NCBI RefSeq assembly: GCF_024868665.1
Contig: NC_079890.1
Span: forward strand, 32,564,671-32,628,670
Direction of reading: 5' to 3'
From: Triplophysa rosa
Taxonomy: Eukaryota > Chordata > Actinopteri > Cypriniformes > Nemacheilidae
DNA: 64,000 bases
Shown here: piece after piece, positions 1 to 13,000 of the stretch
Layout: every line of letters starts with the position of its first letter
Position numbering within the stretch: the first letter of the stretch is position 1
Program-made: the position numbers and the translations under genes
Notes under the pieces: generated by a model
Seen by the model: the letters and a program-made list of their open reading frames with translations, nothing else
Database searches by the model: none
Told to the model about the DNA's origin: nothing

Positions 1-796
1 TCCCAGCTAACAAACTAGAAGAAATGTAACGATATATTGTGGTACAATCTATTGCGGAAAAAAAATGAATAAATGAGTTGCAGAGCCAACAGGATTTTTT
101 ACGATAACATGTTTGTTTAATCCTATTGGTTAAACTGCCAATATGTGACTTTCGTCAACATATTTGTTTTAAAATATATTTTTAGTGTGTTGTGCTTTTA
201 CTGCTTTAAACCCCAAAGGGGCGTTCACATTATAACAATAATTATAACAAAAAAAAAAATAGGTGTAGTCTCTGTAATACTCTCTGGCGGATCTCTAATG
301 TTTTGCTATCGATGTGGGTTTTACGGTATGTCTGAATTAAAGACTGTAGCGGTCGGAAAGCAGTGTGTTTATGGCGGGATGTTACTGTTCAGTATATACT
401 GATATAACGCTTATAAGTATGAGTAAGCTGGCAAAATATATGCTTTACATCCCGGACTCGAGCGCACCTTCAGCCTTCAGAGAGAGCATCCAGCCTTTAG
501 CTGTGCTTTGCTGTCATATTTTGGAGAAAAGACTTTCAGGACTGAAAATGAAAGCATTAGCAGCAGGTCATGTAGGAACAATGCAGCGCGCGAGCTTAAA
601 ATAAACATATCGTTATCGTCTGCTGGTGTGGACGCAAATATAGTAGCTAAAGTTATATTTATCGTTATAATGCGATCGTCCCTTAAGAGTGAACTTTTTA
701 GTTCTTTAATTAAATTAGTTAAAATTCAGTTTTGTTTTTCAGTAATAGACATATTCAAAGGATAATTAAACATATTATTAAACAAAAATGTTATTA

Positions 797-910
797 AAAA
801 TCAGAATCAGAATCAGAAGAGCTTTATTGCCAAGTGTGCTTGCACACACAAGGAATTTTCTTTGGTGTTGGAAGCTTCTAGTACAGACATTCAACACAAT
901 GACAATACAA
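797..910 (-). mobile_element. LINE 3' tail fragment, minus orientation
   Basis: Begins with a repeated ATCAGA hexamer and continues with a conserved AGAGCTTTATTGCC segment. Read on the minus strand, it ends GGCAATAAAGCTCTTCTGATTC..., typical of 3' ends of fish non-LTR elements with a short tandem tail. The family was not assigned. Confidence 0.6.
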
Positions 911-1149
911 TATAATACGATTTACAGTCTAAAACATTCTAAATTGTGCATATATAAAATAAAGACTATTTTACAGAAAATGGGGGATAATAACATAACT
1001 AGAGCACTCCAAACCGAGGCAGCCATCCGCGGCGCCATCTTAACTCGCGCAAAAATGGTCAATCTTTTAAATAACATCTTCAAATTTCAGTTTTCTCAGT
1101 ATTGTTTTTTATTTTGTTCAAAATATTGTGATACTATCACATTGTGAAC

Positions 1150-1335
1150 CAGGTATTGTGTGTTATTCTGTGCACTGTGCATATTTATTTTGTATTGATA
1201 AACACGTACACATACAAATATTTGCATGTATATTCATATTATATATTTAAATTATAAAACATTTATTTATTATTATTATTTATTTAGTTTTACATTTTAT
1301 TCTGGATGCGATTAATCGTTGAACAGCCCTAGACT
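1150..1335. mobile_element. AT-rich hAT-like MITE fragment
   Basis: Ends with TTCTGGATGCGATTAATCG...ACAGCCCTA. A related end occurs at about 27836-27880 (TTCTGGATGCGATTCATCG...ACAGCCCTA). The other end was not defined. Confidence 0.5.
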
Positions 1336-2092
1336 AAAAACTATTCCAAAACCATGCTCTCAAGATGGACACTGAGTGAGTTGACTTGCTGTAAACCACT
1401 TTGTTGTAACACATGTTCAGATTGCCAGAAGGAGATACTGAATGTCACGTGCCACACAAACGTGAACCTAAGAAAAATGGTGAATGGATATTTTTCCCTG
1501 CGGCTGCACAGATGAACATTGATGACTCTTTGTGGGAAAAGTGTAATTGCTACAACTGTAATTTGCTGTTTCAAATGGATCATGTCATTTAGGAGAAAGC
1601 TATAAGCTAATGAGCGCTGCTAATATTCTATTTTAGCCAGTTCTGCATTATCAGCCTCATCTACCAATGGCTGTTCAGAGCCGAAGGCAGTTTCAAATTA
1701 CTGTGAATCATTAAGTCATTTAAACAGCACATTTTAACACCGTAAATCCCGGTTTCTCTCCTTTAACACTATTACATGGTACTTTTTAACCCTTGGTTAA
1801 CTAACTTCAAATGATTGCGTATCCCAGATGGATTTTTGCATTAAAAGGGAACTCTGCCGAAAAATGAAAATACGGCCATGAATTACTCACCCCTAAATCA
1901 TTCGACAAGTCTAGGACATCTGTTCATCTTCGCAGTGCAAATTAAGCTTTCAAATTAAGCTTTCTGACTCCCGCCCATAGACAACAACGCAACAGACAAC
2001 CATGGGAGAATTTTCATCTTCGGGGAAGTTTCCCTTTAAGGTTTATTAATGGCATGGATTTTTTAGAAAACACAAACTATTGAAAAAACGAT

Positions 2093-2326
2093 GAGTTTGG
2101 TTCCAAAATGAGATAACTCCGTTTTTAACAATTTTCAAAAATCACGTTTTTTATTGTGCATTCCAATTATATCAAACTGCGATGGTTTGTTTTGATTAAG
2201 CCATAATAACTAAAAAAAAAAAACAGTTGACTAACACAATAAAACGCAATAAAAACATAACGTCATAAAAAACATGATTTTTGAAAACTCTTTGAAACGG
2301 AGTTATCGCATTTTGGAACCAAACTC
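2093..2326. mobile_element. Fold-back MITE
   Basis: Inverted arms of about 60 bp. The left arm starts GAGTTTGGTTCCAAAATG and continues GATAACTCCGTTT. The right arm carries the reverse complement, ending CATTTTGGAACCAAACTC. Superfamily unknown; no clear target duplication seen. Confidence 0.75.
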
Positions 2327-3867
2327 TTCAAATATACTTTGAATTTACTGTGTATGTCACTTTGGATAGGTGTGTCTGCCTATACCGTCCTTTTACGCTG
2401 CATAGGAACAAATCCGACCCAATGCTGCTCGCTGTCAATCCCACAATGCTTGACTTTCCTAAAAAATGGTTTGAAAGCACTTGCTTGCGGTCGCCAAAAA
2501 CGCTTGTGTAAAATAATGTGGGATGTGAACATTACTGAGCGCTTCTACAAGCCGCTCTTTGTAAATTACTCTAATACATGCTGTAAAGACATTACTGCTT
2601 TTCACAGATATGCACCTACGTGAATGTGGGTTTTTGGCCTGAAAGCATTGAGATTACATACAGAGGCCGTTTACAATGCGATCCAAACTCTTCAATACAA
2701 GTCAATAGTTGAGTACAGTTTGTGACATTGAGATGTCAACTAAGTTCTAGAGAAGACACTTCTGTTTCTCTGGAGTGTGATCTGAGTCACGGTAGGTTAT
2801 TGTGTTAAGTTTTATTGTGCGTTTGTTTGTTGATGATGACGGTGCTTTTTGTTGATTATTGTTCAGTGCTCTTGGCTGGCATTGAATGAAATGATCCACG
2901 GTGATAATAGTTTTAGACTGAAATGTTACCTGCTCACGCTATTGTCAACAGTGAGATAATCGCATTTAAATGGCCAGGACATGATCTGTTATGTCAATTT
3001 GATTGATGTTCAGCCATTCCACATATACATCTTTTGGTGCAGCAAATGAAAAATGGTTTGTTTGATTTATGTTTACATTGCTCTGTTGCCAAAAGCAAAA
3101 CTTCAGTGCATTTAGTCATGGCAGATTTTTTTCTGTCTTAGATTTCACTCTGGTTGTAAACAAGAGTTAGACACATTTAGATTTAACCAGCCTCAGCATG
3201 AAATAGTTCACATGTCTGTGTGGTGACCATGAAACGCAGGCTTTCAGTACTCATGTTATTCATTTAAACAGATGGCTTCCATGCCTCGGATTGATCTTTA
3301 GATCAGCTTGGATTTTTCCCATCTGTAAGGAAGAGTTCACTCAATAATGAAAATTCTGCCATCATTTAGTCATCATGTTGTTTGAAGAATGTCAAAGCTG
3401 GAAGCTCTTTTTATACAATTCAAAACATATTGTGGTCTGGGTCTGTCAAGCTTCAAATGGACATAAAAACATATGCGGTTTACATCATTGGGTCTTAAAA
3501 AATGCATTCAGAAATTAGATTACGTTTGCTGAATAACAACTTACTGTTCATTTTTGGGTGAACTTTTCCTTTATGATAAATTTGCCTTGTGTCCTTCAGC
3601 TTTCCATCAGTATTTTGTGATTCATTTTTTCCACTTCAGTTGTTTTTTCTCCAGTGACAGTCTTGCCTGTCGGTCAACATTTCTCATTTTTCTTTGATTA
3701 TTTTGTTGATCTTTTGTTGATTTCCTCCTCATGAACGCCATTGTGTTATGTTTTTCTTTATGTGTTCCCTCTGTTCTGTCTTTCTTGTTTTTCTGTCACT
3801 CCCTTCCTCTTTATTTCTGTTCCACTCACCCTCTCCACTCACACCACCCCACTGTCTGCACGTAAAG

Positions 3868-4093
3868 ATGTGTCCATCCCCACATCCCCTCCCACCTCAC
3901 TGACCCGTTCCACTACTGACCATCTAATGCCAGGCTCCGGAAGCAGTGCTGGTCCCACTCCCTCCGCCCCCCGCGATGTCGTGGCCTCCCTGGTCTCCAC
4001 CCGCTTCATCAAGCTGACCTGGCGCCTTCCGGCCGAGCCACATGGAGATGATGTCACCTACTCTGTTTACTACGGCTTGGAGGGCACTAACAG
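3868..4093 (+). CDS. neo1: neo1 exon: Ig-FN3 linker and first half of FN3-1
   Basis: The acceptor is a long pyrimidine tract ending in AAAG at 3867. The exon reads [13 protein letters not shown], then [19 protein letters not shown], which closely matches the neogenin Ig/FN3 linker and FN3-1. It enters with one base from an upstream exon and ends in phase 2 after ...GLEGTN. The donor is GC (AG|GCAGGA). No GT donor nearby keeps the frame into the next exon. Confidence 0.93.
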
Positions 4094-7000
4094 GCAGGAC
4101 ATATACTTATATTTAGGACTATTCATTATTTTTATTTTCCCCTACCCAAGCTTCACCATTTCTGTACACTCTTAAAAATAACAGCACTAGAAAAGAGTTT
4201 TTCACAGTGATGCCATACAAGAACAGTTTTATTTCCCAAATCATCTATCTGTCAAAGGTTCTTCAAGGAACCATTTCTTTCTTACCTTTTTATGGTCTGA
4301 AGAACCTTTTTACTTAACACAGGCTGTGTTTGATAATATTGGAAAATGCATTAGCTGACACGAACTAACAATGAACAATTTAGTTTTGTTGCATTAATTA
4401 TTGGTAACAGTTATAACCTTTGATTTAAAAAAATTATTAGTAAATAGTATAAAATTTACATGAACTAAGATGCTGTAGAAGTATTGTTATCTCATGTTAG
4501 CTAAAGTATTAGTTAATGTTAATAAATATAACCTAATTGTAAAGTGTTACCCCTTTTTGAGCAGTGTAATGCAATATTTTTTGTGATTATTTTTATTTTT
4601 TATTATTAAGATTATTATACTGTTGAGAACCTGCTGTTGTGAGAAAAATGAAAAACTTCAAGTTCAATTGTCATACAGCAGGCTTTAGTTCAGTTTTACA
4701 GTGTTGACGTTTTCTTTTAATTTTGTGGTGAAATTTGTTTTTGTAAGACCAAAACCAAGTAGCCAATATTTCCTGTTGATGATCGATGTTCTTAACGCTT
4801 AAAACATAATTCTGAAGTAGCTGTTATTGACAACTGAATAAACAAGAGGAGCTCAGAAAGAACCAATCAGCACACAGCTCATGTTTGTTCCTCTGACCGT
4901 GTGTAGGGAGAGGACCGTCAACACGAGTCGTCCGGGTGAAATGCAGGTCACCATTCAGAACCTCATGCCAGGGACCAAGTACAGCTTCAGGGTGGTGGCC
5001 CACAACACGAATGGACCTGGAGAGAGCTCGGCACCTCTGAGGGTCGACACCCAACCTGAGGGTAAGATCTGCAACTACTGTTCCTCCAGCTCCTGTGCCA
5101 GCCAGAATGACTCAAAAAGTATTCAAATGTGATTTCATGGAATAATTTAAATATCATTTTACTGATTTAAATGATGCCGTAACAGAATTATTTTTTCACA
5201 AATACTCTTTATTTTAAAAGGGGTTACCTTTATACTTCTGTCTTATTGAACCAGATGGCTTTTGATTTGCAATAGCTGTTGTTCTGAAAGAAAAATGACC
5301 GTAAAGGGTCACTGTGTATACACTTATGTCCATCATAGAGCCCCAGTGCAGCTATACTGAAAGTACACATGCTTGTCTTGCATTTTGAATCACATTCAGA
5401 CACGATTCGGGGCACAACCACGCATAACATCGAGTTTGCATTGTGCCAAGTGTTTGTGTTTATGTACTTCCGGGCCTAAGAGATTATGTCTAGCAATTTC
5501 TCCCGGTATGTTTTTCCAAAACATCTCTAATACCTCGATGTCAGTTTAAAATCTCATTACAGAGGTTAAACACCCACTGGGTTTTAAGCGAGCGCTGAAG
5601 GTGCACGGCCTGACTCCATCAATGTGAAACATTATCAGTCCAGACGCAGCACAGGAGAGCCTGTTTCTGGGTCAGACTTGCTCCTCCGTGCGTCCTTGGC
5701 TCTGGCTGCAATAAGCACTTTATAATGTGTGTTGGCGGGATCCTGGCACACCCGGGGATCCTGCTGCGTGGAGATCAGGCTCTGAGGCTCACGCACACTC
5801 CTCATGTACGGCGTTATGAATTAATCTCAACACAAACCCACACGCACTTTTAACAGTGCGGTAAATCCAGTGTAGGCGCCCGATCCAATCCGGTAAAACA
5901 TCAGTATCAGAGCAGCCGTTGATGTTGGAGAGAATGCATGTCTGTGGAAGTGAGATAAAGTGGCTTAATTTATCACACAGACGTTCTGAGATCACGCCAG
6001 GAACTTTGATCAACGTTTGCTACATGAGTCACAGAAGGCGTTAAATTGACAGTTCATATTAAAAGTGTAACATGACAGGAATAGTTCGGCCATTCGATTA
6101 TTTCCACCCAGAAACTGAAGGATCAACTTTAAGCACTGACATCAAACTGACATAGACATTTTTTTGCACAACACAGCATGTTTAAATACGTATATTCTTT
6201 AAATGCATCTTTCTGTTTCAAATATGATTTTGTATGTCGCTTCCGAATAAATTATGTTTCGGATGAATTTCACGAGTCTCCTGTGATAGAAGCTGTGATA
6301 GTACTTTTAAAATTGGCCTGTAATTTTATGTCCATATTTGATTTAATGTGGAGTTCGGTTCAGATTTGCCCTACATGGCACGTCCTGAAGCATCTCTGTG
6401 GGAAAACAAGGGATTTAACAGACACTCATCAGAGCTTATAATTGAATGTAATGATTCATGACCCTAGCAAGTAAACAAAAGTTAAGCAACATAGCATCTC
6501 ATTTCCATTCTCCCCGCTCTGCTGAGCAAATGAAACGAGATAAATCCTGTCGTGTGAGCTGGGGGCTGTACTGGTGGTTTCTGCCAGAGGTGTCAGAAGA
6601 CGTACGTCACTGTCATACGCACAGCTGAGAACAGTTTTCACTCTATTCAATTCTGTTTAAAAACAGTTGATTGGCGTGACTGTTTTACACACAGTACAGC
6701 ACTGCCAAAGCATCAATGTGCCATTAATAGCAATGCATGCAATTTCAAGAAATTGAAGTTTTCTTTTATGTCTTGAAACAAATGCCAGTCTCTTTTTCTT
6801 TGGCATGAACACAAGACATTTATATCTGACCTTTTTCTGTATGTTCTGTACTATAGTCCAGGTGCCAGGACCTGCTCCCAACCTGCAGGCAGTGGTGACG
6901 TCCCCCTCTACAGTGAGCCTCAGCTGGGACGTGCCTCTCACGGGCAACGGCGAAATCCAAAACTACAAACTTTACTACATGGAGAAGGGCGTGGGCATTG

Positions 7001-10000
7001 AACAGGTAACACCTGACCTCAAGCTTTGTATTTGTATGTATATTTATATAACCTAGAAGTTAATATGAAAAAGTGTATCTTATAAGTACACATATAACAC
7101 ATTTTGGGAGAACACATTATTTTTTGTTTTCTTAGTTAGGGATGCCCATCTTGCTATATGCTCAATATTAGAGATGCACCGTTATATCGGCCAATAATCA
7201 GTCCCTACATTTTTTTTAACAGTATGGGGTATCAGCCGATAGTTTAAAAACAGCCGATGATAAGGGCCGATATATCCTGTTTCTCAAAAGAGGGCAGGAA
7301 AATACAATGAATTTGTGCTCTGTATTTAAAAAAGGTTAAGAAACATCACCAGTTTGATGCTTCATATTAATTGCCATTATATGAATTAATATTTACAGTA
7401 ACATTAATTAACATTTAGAAAGTTAAGAAATTTTAATTGAATCTTTAGAATCTGCAGATATTACTCTGAATAATGGCTATCGGTTGTGATGCATATAAGC
7501 ATGATGTAGTAATTCAGCTTCTCTTATGACTGTCAGGATGTGGAGGTGAACGCGTTATCCTACACCATGACTGGACTAAAGAAGTTCATAGAGTACAGTT
7601 TTAGAGTCGTGGCTTATAACAAACATGGCCCTGGAGTTTCTACTGAGGATGTGTCAGTACGGACCTACTCTGATGGTACCTACATTTCTACATGTTATCT
7701 GGTGTTGATAGTCAGTTTCCCTCACATTGACACTGTTGCAGGCATCACAACAAATTCATTTTATGTGTTAATTAAATACAGATGGAACATGTTACAAAAA
7801 TGAGCTCATTTGCATTTTTCAAATGATAAAATGTAATATAAAAAATTATTAATAGAAATGCAAACCTCGTTAGAGTTCATACATACACAAATAATTGTTT
7901 TATTATTGAAGTATTGCAGCTTTGCATGAATTTTGCATGTATTTTGATGCGGTATTTGACAAACGCAGAATATGTTGTTGCTACAGATATACTGTATATG
8001 AATGAAAACATTACAACCTTATATTGACTGACTCTCTCCCCTCTGCTCAGTCCCCAGTGCCCCTCCACAGAACCTGAGCGTGGAGGTGCTCAACTCTAAG
8101 GTTGGTGTATTTGGTTATCCCTGTGTTCTGGCAGCTGCGTGCTGTATAGTATACAGCAGGTCAGATTCATACCCTCATCTGTTGCTGTGATGTTAACTGC
8201 TCATTGCAGCACATCTGTTGGCTGCTGGAACGCTGTCACAAAGCTTCAATCCCCCAATTATTCTTCCTCTGCTTTCACTTCCCCCCCATCCTCACGCTCT
8301 GTACCCATACAATTTATATTTGTCTAGCTGCCAGGGACTGTGAGTCTCTCTCCAGTGCTTATTATTATTCATGAGTCGGTTTATGTTTCTAGTACAATAC
8401 AGACGAGCATCTTTACTGCTGGACTGTAAGAATCCGGTAAAGCACTTTCAATTAGCGTCGCTTGCTACAGTAAACTTAGGGTCAGAAAATTCAACAAATC
8501 CTAGATAGTGTACTTGCACAGTATCTGTGTAGTTTTTATGCTACAGTTTTGCAAAACGCAGAACATCCTAGAAACTGCATAGCAATGCCCTGACAACAAC
8601 ACAGAACACCCTACTAACCACATAGCAATGCCCTGACGACCACACAGAACACAATAGCAACAGCATAGCAATGCCCTGACCACAACACAGAACACCCTAC
8701 TAACCGCATAGCAATGCCCTGACCACCACACATAATATAGTAATACCCTGACAAGTGACGACCATCCCGAACAGCCTAGCATCCTCAGCAATGCCCTGAC
8801 AACCACCCAGAACACCCCATCAACCTCATAGCAATGTCCTGACAACCATACATATTATAGCAATGCCCTGACAACCATACATATAGCAATGCCATTACAA
8901 CCACCCAGAACACCCCAGCAACCTCATAGCAATGCCCTGTCAACCATACATTTTATAGCAATGCCCTGACTACCATACATTTTATAGCAATGCCATTACA
9001 ACCACCCAGAACACCCCAGCAACCTCATAGCAATGCCCTGACAACCATACATATTATAGCAATGCCATTACAACCACCCAGAACACCATAGCAACCCAAT
9101 TGCAATGCCCTGACAACCATACATATTATAGCGATACCCTGACAACCACCCAGAACACCTTAGCAATCTTAGCAATGCTCTAACAACCACCCAGAACAGG
9201 CATGTAAAAATTTAGTTTACAGTAGTGTAGTACAGTAGTGAGGTGCATTAGTAGAGTCATACACACGCTCTCACACATTAATGCCTGTAATAAGTTTTAT
9301 GGCTGAGCGATTAACACTGAATAATAATGCAGATGCTTTTGTCAGTGCTATATATTGCAGGAGTAGATGGTTAATTAGAGGTTCCTCTTTAGACTGTTTC
9401 AATGCCCCTGTTGGGTGATCCTGGGGTGCTACGCAACAGAAAGGGGAGATTCTGGGTGTGCATAATGAATGCAGCGAGTTATTTAAGGGGCCCTCTGGTA
9501 ACATGGTATTCCCGTGTCAACCATAAGTCAATTAAAACAAGAAACAACAACCAACGGTTAGTGAAATAAACTAGAATTGGGAGAAAAATTGAACTACTGT
9601 AATTGCATACTCGGTGCAGATTTAATTTGTTTTATTCCCTCATGGCCTGTGAACACGGCAACTGTGGACACTGATAATTAATTCCCCACCCACGCTGGGC
9701 GGCCCTTCTCGCTGCCTTCATTACCCAGGCAGGCGGTGTGGGCCCTGCAGCTAGCCTCTATCCTGAACCGTCGTCCCGCAGGCTCCTCTACACTCACAGC
9801 TTTATCTATTATTCATGGGTTCAGCGCAGGCCAGCCTCTGCTGTAGGACTCATATACTTGTATATGCTTTATGTAAAAGACGATCACATCCTCTAATGGA
9901 TGCCTCAGGGAGACAGTGACTTAGGTTAGATTCCCGCACTGATGCTTGTTACTATGGTGACTCTGCGGCTAGGTGCTCACAGAAGGTGTGGAGTTAAGAG

Positions 10001-13000
10001 CAGTGCTAATTTTTCTCTGATGGGGTCACTTGTTTCATACTGATACGGATACAACGGTTTGATTTCCATTCTGTAGACACCTTTAGGCCTGTTTGAATGC
10101 TCTGGGCTTTATTAAATGTTTTCTGAATGTGTGTATCTGCAGAGCATCATGGTCCGATGGAACCCGCCTGCAGCAGATGCTCAGAACGGCGACATTATCG
10201 GCTATAAGATCCGTTACAGGAAAGGAGGGAGAAAGAGCGAAGCGGCGGAGATAACTTCAGGATCACAGCTGTCTCAGCTTATAGAGGGTAAGGCCTCCAA
10301 ACATCATTTCCAACTCATGCAGGACTCGATGACAGATCACCAATCCAATTTGATTACTGTAATCATCGCTCAATAGCTGTGTCCTCGCATGCAAATCAAT
10401 AAGCAACGTTCAAATGCGTGACGCACCCTTTTCCCGCAATTGCGTCGATGCATTTAGAGGCTTCTGGGTAAAAGCACTGTACGTTTTCTGCTTTGATGCT
10501 GGGGAAAATCGCTGATATAGGCCATAATCTAATAACATTACCACAGGGTTGGGTTCCCCTTCACGGCCCCGCGGAGATGTTTGTCTCGGCAGTTCAAAGG
10601 TTTGAAGTGGAGTGTTGGAAGAAGACAAGAGCAGCCGTCTCCAGCTGAGGCTGTAGGAAGTGCTCGGGGAAAGCGACAGCATTCTGCATTGGACTAAACA
10701 GACGCTTATTAACATTTTAAAGCAATTACAACCTCTGGCTTATTCAAAGACAGCAGGCAGTCCCTCGCCTATGAATAACAGAACAGACTCAAGTCGTGTG
10801 AAGTGATTTTTTCTTCTGGAATCAGTGAGATTTCATGTCGTAGTTGTTCCTGCCAGTCCAGCGTGATGCGAATTTGTACAAGTAGACCTTTCCAAATCAT
10901 CACTCTGGGCGATGCTGAGGAAATTATGAAGCGTGTAGGTCAGTATGTCGTACGGCATGATGTCGAGGGGTGTTTATCAGTCATGTCTGGTGAATAATTC
11001 GAAGAAGAAACAAGAGTGAAGCAATCGAGTGTTTGCTGGTGAAGTTGAATACAAATGACATATATTGTACATGTAGGATATAAGGTTAAATAGTTCACCC
11101 AAAAAAAAAAAAAGATAATCGGGCCGATATATCCCCTTTCGACAATCCTAGGTAAAGTCCCGATGATCTTAAACGGCTCTACAGATTATCTTATCAGATT
11201 TCCTTGTGATGTGTGTTAAGAGTGAATGAACCTGATCGGAAGAACATCGGAGCCGCCCCGATCGCGAATCGTAAATATTCAAAATGTTGAATATTTACGA
11301 TCAAAAATTTACAGATCAAAAAATGTGTGGGGGAAACCCCGAGGACAAACGCACAAGAACTCTGTTGATTGTCACGTGGAACCAAACGATACCCAATCAG
11401 AAGCACAACAACCTTCTGTCATGACTTCAACCAAACCCTTTTCTTTTTTCTGTCAATTTTCTGTCAAACGCATTACAAGCACTATCATCACAATTATGAA
11501 TCATTTCAATAAAAAATTCAGGCTATGTGCAAGTGACGGTAGTGGTAGGCATCCGAGTGTGCGGATGCTTTAAGGTAGAACAGAAAAAATAGGTCTAAGA
11601 GCTGGTGGAGACTCTTTCAGGTGATAATGTCAGCAGCTGTTTTTTACCAAAACAGTATTAATATTCTCTTTTAATTACTGTGAAGACATAAATACAGCAA
11701 TATTTGAAAGTTGCAATAAAATTATATATAATGCTGTGCCACCTTAAATGCTTTAGACCAGGGGTTCCCAAAGTGGGAATATTTTGGAGGTCACGGGCTG
11801 AAAAGTTTGGAAACTCCTGCTTTAGCAATTTCTCAACTATAAATAATATTTTTTAAATCACATAAAAGGTTATACAGTATGTATTTGTTTATATTGAACA
11901 CATATATAATAAACATACAGTGAAATAATTATTAAACTTATTCTGAAATCTCGTGAGAATTTGCGAGATTTCCTGTGTTCACAGTCAGGACGTCGTTTGA
12001 AAATCTGTTTGTGTGTGGTGTGCTTTCTTCGTCACATCATGGCGCAACCACACATTATAGGAGCAAAACGATTAAATCTAGGATTTTTGTCCTCATGTTT
12101 GTGGTCTCTCACAGTTTTAAACTCTTATAAGGCCCCGGCTTAACCCTTTTGTCATTACAAACCTGTAGGACTTCCGCAGAACAAAAAAGAAGATATTTTG
12201 AAGAATGTTGTTAACTGGCACCCATTCACTTGCATTGGTCCATACGATAGAAGTGAATGGGGGCCAGTGCAGTTCGGTTACCAACTCTTTTCAAAATATC
12301 TTCTTTTGTGTTCTACGGAAGAAAGTCACACAGGTTTGAAATGACAAGAGGGTGAGTAAATGATGACAGATTTTTCATTTTTGGGTGAACGATCACTTTA
12401 ACTAGAACGTGTAGCTTGAATGATTTGTAAGACTACATAACGTGAATTGATAATCTGTAGTGAATCTGTTCTTTCTGTTTTTTACAGGGCTGCAGCGGGG
12501 AACAGAATACATGGTGCGAGTGTCGGCCATTACAGTGAATGGCACAGGTCTGGCCACGGAATGGATGACCTCTGAGACCTTTGAGAGCGATCTTGACGGT
12601 ACGGACAGACAAACACAAAATCTCGTCTTTATTGTCGTTGCGATGGCTACATGTGATGGTTCTTGCTCTTTGATCATCAGAGACAAAAGTGCCAGATATG
12701 CCCAGCTCCCTCCATGTGCGGCCGCTTGTCAACAGTATTGTAGTGAGCTGGACCCCACCAGAGAATCAGGACATCGTGGTGAGGGGTTACATTATCGGCT
12801 ATGGGATCGGCAGCCCTCACGCACAGACCATTAAAGTGGACTACAAACAGAGATACTACACCATCGAGAACTTAAGTAAGGGCTGTTTAATATGATCACA
12901 CTGCCTTGTGTTAAGAAGTGAAAATGCAGAGGCGTAAACTCAAGGAACTGTCTTCTTTTTGTTCGGAAGATAAAACCAATGTGGCTGGTTTCTGATTCAT

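Larger units (their letters stand above)
1..3867 (+). other. neo1 intron (partial, 5' end outside window)
   Basis: No exon-like sequence was found. It contains a LINE 3' tail (about 800-910), AT-rich repeat ending near 1335, a fold-back MITE at 2093-2326, and a decayed hairpin repeat at about 3330-3575 ending TTTTTGGGTGAAC. Confidence 0.7.
10288..12487 (+). other. neo1 intron with transposon fragments
   Basis: Contains a transposon-like stretch at about 11100-11580 with a perfect 13-bp palindrome, and a hairpin MITE at 12142-12402. 10288-11090 shows nothing recognisable. Confidence 0.6.

Noticed and set aside
3934..4093. Alternative acceptor CCAG at 3930-3933 as the start of the first neo1 exon
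   Set aside because: The residues between 3868 and 3933 match the neogenin linker (IPT.PPTSLT..TTDHL), and the pyrimidine tract is upstream of 3867.
8501..8845. 114-codon minus-strand ORF rich in Val/Cys
   Set aside because: Lies on the degenerate minisatellite; it repeats with the unit.
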